In this document: positions 62,094 to 64,000 of the stretch, one piece after another
How the letters are laid out: the number at the start of each line of letters is the position of its first letter
Numbering within the stretch: the stretch's first letter is position 1
Assembly: GCA_010024875.1 (NCBI GenBank)
Contig: RGFZ01000005.1
Location: 16,415-80,414 of the forward strand
Length of the DNA: 64,000 nucleotides
Reading direction: 5' to 3'
Origin: Oxalobacteraceae bacterium
GTDB lineage: Bacteria > Pseudomonadota > Gammaproteobacteria > Burkholderiales > Burkholderiaceae_D
Made by a program: the position numbers and the translations under genes
Notes under the pieces: model-generated
Databases searched by the model: none
Told to the model about the DNA's origin: nothing
Seen by the model: the letters and a program-made list of their open reading frames with translations, nothing else

Positions 62094-63191
62094 CTAGTGC
62101 GCGGTTCGTAAGGGTAAACGTAGCGTTTGCCCAACTGATATCGCCGCAAAAGCCGATTCGGATAGACCGTGCTCCTGTCGAGCAGCGGCAAGTGCAGCGG
62201 GGGGCGCGTCGAGCGCCTCATCCGACAAACTGAAAGTACCCCAGTGGTAGGCTACCGATTGCCTTGCCCGCAAATCTTTATGGATCTGAACGCCTTCCAC
62301 GGGGTCGACGTGCTGATCTTTCATGAACCAGCGAGGCGCATAGGCACCAATTGGAATCAATACCAGGTCAAAGCCTTGATCGGGCTGTCGATCGGTGAAG
62401 CGTTTAGCAATATCCTGAAAATCCTGCGAATAACTAGTATCGCCGACATGGAAGAAATGAAAGTCATCAGCAAATACCGCAAATCCACCCCAGAGGGTAT
62501 CCATTCGATCAGTCAAAGTACGGCCTGACCAATGCTGTACAGGTGTAAAAACGATTTCTACCGTTCCCGAAGGGGATCGCATACGATGGGATTGCCACCA
62601 GGCCAGCTCAATGACATTTGAAATACCTACGTCTTTGAACCAAGCCTTTACACCCGATGGCACCAGAAACAAGGGAGATCCACCAGCTTGGGTCGAAAGC
62701 GCACGAACACTTGCCTCATCAAGATGATCGTAATGATTATGCGAGATGAGCACTAAGTCGATATGCGGAAGATCTTTCAATGCGATGCCAGGCGGATGAG
62801 CTCGCTTTGGTCCAACCAGTGAAAGTGGAGAGGCACGATCTGAAAAAATCGGATCCGTCAGAATACTCAATCCGGCGAATTGAACCAACGCAGTGGCGTG
62901 ACCGATCCACGTCACTGTAGGTTGCATCTGGCGGCCTGCTTGGCTATTGGCGTGAATGAATGCCAAGTCGGCATCAATTCGAGGGGTGGGCGCCTGCGCT
63001 GATTTCGGATGCCCATCGATCAGGGCATGCCAGCGCCACTTCAAAAACTCAAACAGACCCGGCGGCTCAAAATTCAAATAATTATTTTGAAATTTGATTG
63101 GTCGGTCTTTGGGTACGATTGGCTGACTGAAAACAACATGGGTGGTAACGATTAGCGTAGCCGTTAGCAGTATTATCTTCAGCTTTGCCAT
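62094..63191 (-). CDS. Exported metallo-beta-lactamase-fold hydrolase (NAPE-PLD/UlaG-like)
   Basis: A 365-residue protein with an N-terminal signal peptide (about 1-22, ending VFS). The fold is shown by WIGHATALVQFAGLSILTDPIF, the metal motif SHNHYDHLD and later metal-binding His and Asp (VQHWSGRT, FFHVGDTSYS, YHWGTF). It resembles the zinc hydrolases related to N-acyl-phosphatidylethanolamine phospholipase D and UlaG. GGAGG precedes ATG 63191. It lies 29 bases after the SDR gene and is probably co-transcribed with it. Substrate unknown, perhaps a lipid. Confidence 0.86.
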   Translation of the reverse strand: MAKLKIILLTATLIVTTHVVFSQPIVPKDRPIKFQNNYLNFEPPGLFEFLKWRWHALIDGHPKSAQAPTPRIDADLAFIHANSQAGRQMQPTVTWIGHATALVQFAGLSILTDPIFSDRASPLSLVGPKRAHPPGIALKDLPHIDLVLISHNHYDHLDEASVRALSTQAGGSPLFLVPSGVKAWFKDVGISNVIELAWWQSHRMRSPSGTVEIVFTPVQHWSGRTLTDRMDTLWGGFAVFADDFHFFHVGDTSYSQDFQDIAKRFTDRQPDQGFDLVLIPIGAYAPRWFMKDQHVDPVEGVQIHKDLRARQSVAYHWGTFSLSDEALDAPPAALAAARQEHGLSESAFAAISVGQTLRLPLRTAH

Positions 63192-63220
63192 TTGGAGCCT
63201 CCCACAATTTTTCTGTCCGT

Positions 63221-64000
63221 CTATTTGATGTTGACTGGCTTGAGAAGTCGCTTCGATATAGCTGCAACTACCGACCGCGGCGCAAATCGATTGCCAAAGA
63301 TCATAATCTGGTTAAGCAGTCCCACAACACGCGTAGTACCGCCATGGGTCAATAGCTTTACGCCAGCTTGCGCAACGCTGCGAACATCCGTGCGGCCCGC
63401 TTTCTTGAAATAGTGATCGTCATTGATTTGCTGCGGGTTGATCGCATCAAAAAAAGCGGTATCGGTTGGCCCGGGTGCCAGACAGCAAACCCGTACGCCA
63501 TCATCTTCAAGCTCTTTGGCAAGTGCTTCGGACAAGCAAAGTACAAACGCTTTAGATGCGCCATACGCCGCAAAATAGGGCGTTGCTTGAAACCCTGCAG
63601 TTGAGGCGACATTCAAAATGACGCCTGCTCTTCGCTGCTTCATTTTTGCACCGAATATTTGGCAAAGTTCGGCAAGGGTCACTACATTTAGCTGTAGCAT
63701 TTGCCTGAGTTTTTCTGGTTCAAGATTGACATGCTCATCTAGAAGACCAAACCCGGCATTGTTGATCAGGATATCGATCTGAAACTGCTGCGAATCGCAA
63801 TATCCAACCAAGTGGTCTGCAGCCCGTGGCAAGCTGAGATCAAGCGCATGAACCACGATGTCTGCGTCAGTTTTTTGCCTAAGTTCAGTGGCGATTAGTT
63901 CCAACCTATCGTTACTTCGGCTCACCATTACCAGGCGATATTTTTGTAAAGCGAGCATTCGCGCCATCTCAAGACCGATGCCGCTACTGGCGCCGGTGAG
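63221..64000 (-). CDS. Short-chain dehydrogenase/reductase, partial at window end
   Basis: An SDR-family oxidoreductase whose start lies beyond the window. The visible part begins LTGASSGIGLEMARMLALQ, the NAD(P)-binding motif, so only a few N-terminal residues are missing. NNAGFGLL and the catalytic Ser and YGASKAF are present. The substrate is unknown. It reads into the MBL-fold hydrolase gene. The DNA is more A+T-rich than the core genes. Confidence 0.88.
   Translation of the reverse strand, partial: LTGASSGIGLEMARMLALQKYRLVMVSRSNDRLELIATELRQKTDADIVVHALDLSLPRAADHLVGYCDSQQFQIDILINNAGFGLLDEHVNLEPEKLRQMLQLNVVTLAELCQIFGAKMKQRRAGVILNVASTAGFQATPYFAAYGASKAFVLCLSEALAKELEDDGVRVCCLAPGPTDTAFFDAINPQQINDDHYFKKAGRTDVRSVAQAGVKLLTHGGTTRVVGLLNQIMIFGNRFAPRSVVAAISKRLLKPVNIK

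Overview
The window is a gene-dense, G+C-rich stretch of a betaproteobacterial chromosome, most likely from the order Burkholderiales and possibly Oxalobacteraceae or a close relative. Three points support this: the divergent mdh/gntR-sdhCDAB-sdhE-gltA TCA locus, the run ndk-rlmN-pilF-rodZ-ispG-hisS-yfgM-bamB-der-hfq-hflXKC-hisZ-purA, and the accA-tilS-lysC cluster. No name can be fixed from sequence alone. Nearly all genes are housekeeping genes in recognised ancestral order.

Layout. 1-3660 (minus): mdh, a CitE-like lyase, a small MliC-like exported protein and the 5' part of acnA. 3851-15295 (plus): a GntR regulator, sdhCDAB, sdhE, gltA, then sucA-sucB-lpdA (2-oxoglutarate dehydrogenase). 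15378-19732: a lipoprotein, zapE, two small proteins and a DinG-type helicase. 19920-25844: surE, pcm, nlpD, rpoS, an exonuclease and rlmD. 25960-26652 (minus): a BI-1 family membrane protein. 26901-43326: the long ndk-to-purA cluster (isoprenoid synthesis, translation, envelope assembly, Hfq, HflXKC). 43369-51988: a small membrane protein, tRNA-Leu(CAG), rnr-rlmB, cysE, then lpxH-ppiB-ppiA on minus, cysS and a DNA glycosylase. 52071-60487: accA, tilS, lysC, then an RND efflux pair. tRNA-Ser(GCT) at 60609 marks a boundary. Beyond it lie an antitoxin remnant, a Tat-exported haloacid dehalogenase, an exported metallo-beta-lactamase-fold hydrolase and the end of a short-chain dehydrogenase, in visibly more A+T-rich DNA that looks accessory.

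The most striking property is not a new gene system. Five otherwise well-conserved genes (sucA twice, hisZ, rnr, tilS and the RND pump) each lack an internal block of roughly 25-65 codons. Two of the six losses keep frame and four do not, which is about what unselected deletions would give. This points first to an assembly or sample artefact, second to very recent genome erosion. Other items worth checking are a palindrome ending on the citE-like start codon, a long hairpin in front of der, a candidate operator at the mdh/gntR divergence, an acidic repeat extension on RodZ and a histidine-rich tail on HisRS. I found no CRISPR array, no intact insertion sequence and no convincing new multi-gene system.
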